NCBI GenBank assembly: GCA_031264295.1
Contig: JAISED010000005.1
Coordinates: 1 to 45,868 of the forward strand
Origin: Eubacteriales Family XIII. Incertae Sedis bacterium
GTDB lineage: Bacteria; Bacillota; Clostridia; Peptostreptococcales; Anaerovoracaceae
Direction of reading: 5' to 3'
Length of the DNA stretch: 45,868 nucleotides
A program made the translations under genes and the position numbers. Within the stretch, counting starts at the first letter, position 1, and each line of letters opens with the position of its first letter. This document shows, piece after piece, positions 43,481-45,868 of this stretch. The notes under the pieces are model-generated. The model saw only the letters and a program-made list of their open reading frames with translations. It did no database searches and was not told where the DNA came from.

Positions 43481-45681
43481 TACCCATTCCTCTCCTCTTC
43501 ACGTCTCTTCTTGGTGCCAAAAATTGTTTTGAGTTGCTTCCTGAGGTTGAAATAAGAGTAAAACACAATCAAAGAATCAATAAAATCCTCAGTCCAACTC
43601 ATTCTGTATTCCTCATTCCGCAAAATTGAATCCGCGTCAAATCTTTCATCGGCAGTCCTGCGTGCTTTTGCATTAGCTGCTTTTCTTTTAGCATCGCTAT
43701 CGCCGTTCTTTATATCAAAAACATCTTCCTGTCTTGATTTTTGCGCTTCCTTATCATTCATCTCTTTATTTTCAATCATACGGATTGCTAAATCAAAAGC
43801 TCGGCCTTCTTCTGGCCATTCTCTTTTCAATAGCTGCTTAAATCGATACAGCATACTCTTTTCCACAACAGTCAGTGGCGTATAGTCACTATATTCCTTA
43901 AATCGTGTTCCTTTTTCAGTTGCAAACGAGGTTTTGCAAATAAACATTTCGAACAAGGTTTTAGACTGTATCCCTTGGTTTCGATCATACAGCTCCTTAA
44001 GGATAATCTTATCCAACCACATATCCTTCTCATCAATAGCAACTTTACTTGCATTTTTATATACATCATTTACATTTTTATCTATAGCCACATCAAAATG
44101 CGGCGAAATAAATGTAAGCAATAGTTTCAGATAGGTGATAAACCTCTCTAGGCGTTCCCCATCAATAAATTCCCTATCGCTTGCCTTTTTACCTTCTGTA
44201 AATAGCTTTTTTACAAGCATGTGCCACAAAGTGAGTTCCATATTATATTCGTCTTTGATTCTATCAGGAACTTCGCTGCCTATCGAACCGATATTAGTTA
44301 GATGAGCCGGCAGAATGGCATATAAGACCCTATTCATATAGATGAGCTGTTTGTCTTTGTCTTCACCATTGTCTTTGTATGGCGTTTCCAACACGTCCAA
44401 CACATTATGCAGGTGAGTTGTGATCATTGTTGCCCTATCGGATAGCTTGTTTCCTGTCATCCCAGATGTGTCTTTGACGGATTCTATAAAATACCGCAAA
44501 ACAGCAAGGTCATTCAAGAAGTCCTCCCATAAGAAGTGATCTGTAGGCTTATTCAACTCATCCAGTGCGTTGAAAGTGACTTCGTATTCTTTCTTCAACG
44601 TTTCCAGCTTCTCCTTATAGACGCGATCGTTTTTGATTGCTGCCCCCCGCTCTTTCTTATATTTATTTAGCTGCTCCTGTAATGGCGGCTCCAAAAAAGC
44701 TATCGCATAATCAGCTTTTTTATACTCTTCCCGAAACTTCTTATATCCATCTAATTCGGTTTTATTATTGGCATATTCTTCTTTTAGTATCTCCTTCTCT
44801 TCCTCGAACTTTGATTTTTCTTTCCGCGCTTTACCATAAGCATCGTCGAGTTCTTCGTTTACATCCCACATGGCATTATCCCACATAACAAGCGGCATAG
44901 CCTCCACGCAAACCGTTACACTACCTCGATTTTGAATTAGCTCAGGAATATTACATGCTTTCTTTGCTGATTCCATAGCGTCGTCAACCCGCCGGTAATA
45001 ATAACGAATTGGCTGGTTTGCATATGAAATATCCAAGCCGATGCGCATCTGTAGTTGAACATACTTCTTATTAATTTTGACGTCTTTTGCTCGAAGCTCC
45101 GTATTGATCTGATCCAAAATATACTCCAACACATGGATCGTGCGCACAATATCATTGACCTTGCAGGCGACAAAGATATCGTCGCCTGCGGCGTATAGCG
45201 GGTAGACACTTGGTTCTGCATCTCTGCCATCACAAACTTCCTTTATCGCTCGCCCTATTCCACCTTCACACACCCAGCGGTTCAATATTTCGCTCATATC
45301 CTTGTAATCTTTCATACTACCAACTTTCGCGAAGGCTTTACCCATGCCGTTAAGATCCGCCTTCAAAAAAGCTATATGAAAACGATTATCTTCAGTATCG
45401 TCCTCCCGTGGTCGAAGTTTTTGAAAATTTTCCACAAATGGAACAGGTGGAGTCTGTGCACACTCTCCCTGCGCTTGTGCGTCTTGTGCCTTATTGTCTC
45501 TTGGACTATCATCCTGAGGCTCGCTTCTCTGGAACTCGAATAACAGTTTCTTTGATTCATCAATTATTTTATTGCTTGTCGGTGAACTTTTGAGTTTCTT
45601 TTTTATCTTTTTGATCTTTGCCAAAAGCTCAACATCATCTTTTAAGTTCTCCAGTCTAATCTCGCTATACGACACTCTCAT
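43480..45681 (-). CDS. cas10: Cas10/Csm1-like protein, palm domain visible
   Basis: 733 residues from the ATG at 45679-45681; the real gene probably starts further upstream. A palm domain runs from about residue 100 to 265: the first acidic strand HIAFLKADLNGMG with Asp109, the active-site AAGDDIF with Asp167/Asp168, and LQMRIGLDISYANQP, AMESAKKAC. Both carboxylates for cyclic oligoadenylate synthesis are present although the motif is AGDD, not GGDD. A long coiled coil (about 280-375) and an all-helical part (380-733) follow, resembling the Cas10 D4 end but longer. No HD nuclease or first palm domain is seen. First gene of the cas10-csm3-csm4-csm5 block. Confidence 0.7.
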   Translation of the reverse strand: MRVSYSEIRLENLKDDVELLAKIKKIKKKLKSSPTSNKIIDESKKLLFEFQRSEPQDDSPRDNKAQDAQAQGECAQTPPVPFVENFQKLRPREDDTEDNRFHIAFLKADLNGMGKAFAKVGSMKDYKDMSEILNRWVCEGGIGRAIKEVCDGRDAEPSVYPLYAAGDDIFVACKVNDIVRTIHVLEYILDQINTELRAKDVKINKKYVQLQMRIGLDISYANQPIRYYYRRVDDAMESAKKACNIPELIQNRGSVTVCVEAMPLVMWDNAMWDVNEELDDAYGKARKEKSKFEEEKEILKEEYANNKTELDGYKKFREEYKKADYAIAFLEPPLQEQLNKYKKERGAAIKNDRVYKEKLETLKKEYEVTFNALDELNKPTDHFLWEDFLNDLAVLRYFIESVKDTSGMTGNKLSDRATMITTHLHNVLDVLETPYKDNGEDKDKQLIYMNRVLYAILPAHLTNIGSIGSEVPDRIKDEYNMELTLWHMLVKKLFTEGKKASDREFIDGERLERFITYLKLLLTFISPHFDVAIDKNVNDVYKNASKVAIDEKDMWLDKIILKELYDRNQGIQSKTLFEMFICKTSFATEKGTRFKEYSDYTPLTVVEKSMLYRFKQLLKREWPEEGRAFDLAIRMIENKEMNDKEAQKSRQEDVFDIKNGDSDAKRKAANAKARRTADERFDADSILRNEEYRMSWTEDFIDSLIVFYSYFNLRKQLKTIFGTKKRREEERNG

Positions 45682-45868
45682 TAGAGCTTTGTACTTCTTA
45701 TATGCCTCATCAAAAAACTCATGTAATTTATTGTATGTTTCACCGTCTAATTGTAATTCGTTAAACTTAAATCTCCTAAACGCCTACATTCTTAGCAAAT
45801 TAAAAGAAGGTCGAGAACCAAGTAATTTGAGGTAAAATACTTCAAATTATCTTATTGCTGGTCATCTT
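45682..45868 (-). other. In-frame upstream extension of the Cas10-like gene
   Basis: The Cas10 frame remains open from 45681 to 45783 and reads like protein (NELQLDGETYNKLHEFFDEA), with no ATG, GTG or TTG. A TAG at 45784-45786 interrupts it, and about 20 further open codons (FEVFYLKLLGSRPSFNLLRM) precede a TAA at 45847-45849. The N-terminal part of the gene therefore lies in another frame or beyond the window, or the gene is broken here. Confidence 0.5.

Overview
The window looks like a chromosomal segment of a Gram-positive, spore-former-type Clostridia bacterium with mid-range GC. The hrcA-grpE-dnaK-dnaJ operon sits behind a perfect CIRCE operator. The cell-wall amidase has copper-amine-oxidase-like and AMIN domains, and ribosome-binding sites are strong AGGAGG types. 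There is also an FtsEX-M23 hydrolase-RecJ-CtpA block, an M56/BlaI pair and a PucR-regulated purine/hydantoin cluster. No rRNA, tRNA or CRISPR array was seen in the window.

Layout. 1-2975 is a graveyard of gene stumps on the minus strand: a methyltransferase N-terminus at the edge, an aldo/keto reductase lacking its middle, a flavodoxin tail, a small mobile-element-type protein, a type I restriction HsdR with segments missing, a 5'-truncated DNA-binding protein and a DUF1697 stub. 2976-14505 is conserved core on the minus strand: heat-shock operon (2976-7727), S41 protease, recJ, M23 hydrolase, ftsX, ftsE, then a ParA-like protein. 14536-14713 is a GC-rich tandem repeat. 14929-20556 is mostly plus-strand: amidase, an orphan excisionase-like protein (minus), an acyl-CoA synthetase and a purine permease. 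20721-26813 holds a histidine kinase/response regulator pair (minus) divergent from a VTC-domain protein, a DUF4956 membrane protein and a Cthe_2159-like lipoprotein (plus). 26829-32107 is a PucR regulator divergent from an NCS1 permease, an M29-like peptidase and a DUF917 protein. 32177-34270 is an M56 sensor peptidase with a BlaI repressor. 34486-35796 is a DUF234 ATPase. 35814-38160 is a PfkB kinase with a class II aldolase.

38186-45868 is a second accessory region on the minus strand. Its right part encodes a compact type III CRISPR-Cas-like effector: Cas10-like (one AGDD palm visible), Csm3-like, Csm4-like and Csm5-like RAMP proteins. These are tightly packed or overlapping and are followed by a two-helix membrane protein with a Rossmann-like C-terminal domain. 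Neither csm2, cas6, csm6 nor cas1/cas2 lies in the window. Two broken AAA ATPases and a 41-codon gene with a near-consensus promoter follow. This block is the best candidate for an under-described system: a type III complex coupled to a membrane effector of unknown fold.

How the genes cooperate: the heat-shock genes form a HrcA/CIRCE-controlled chaperone operon; FtsEX most likely activates the coiled-coil M23 hydrolase encoded next to it; PucR probably controls uptake and breakdown of a purine- or hydantoin-type compound; the Cas10-like protein could make a cyclic oligoadenylate that the membrane protein senses. The last two statements are inference.
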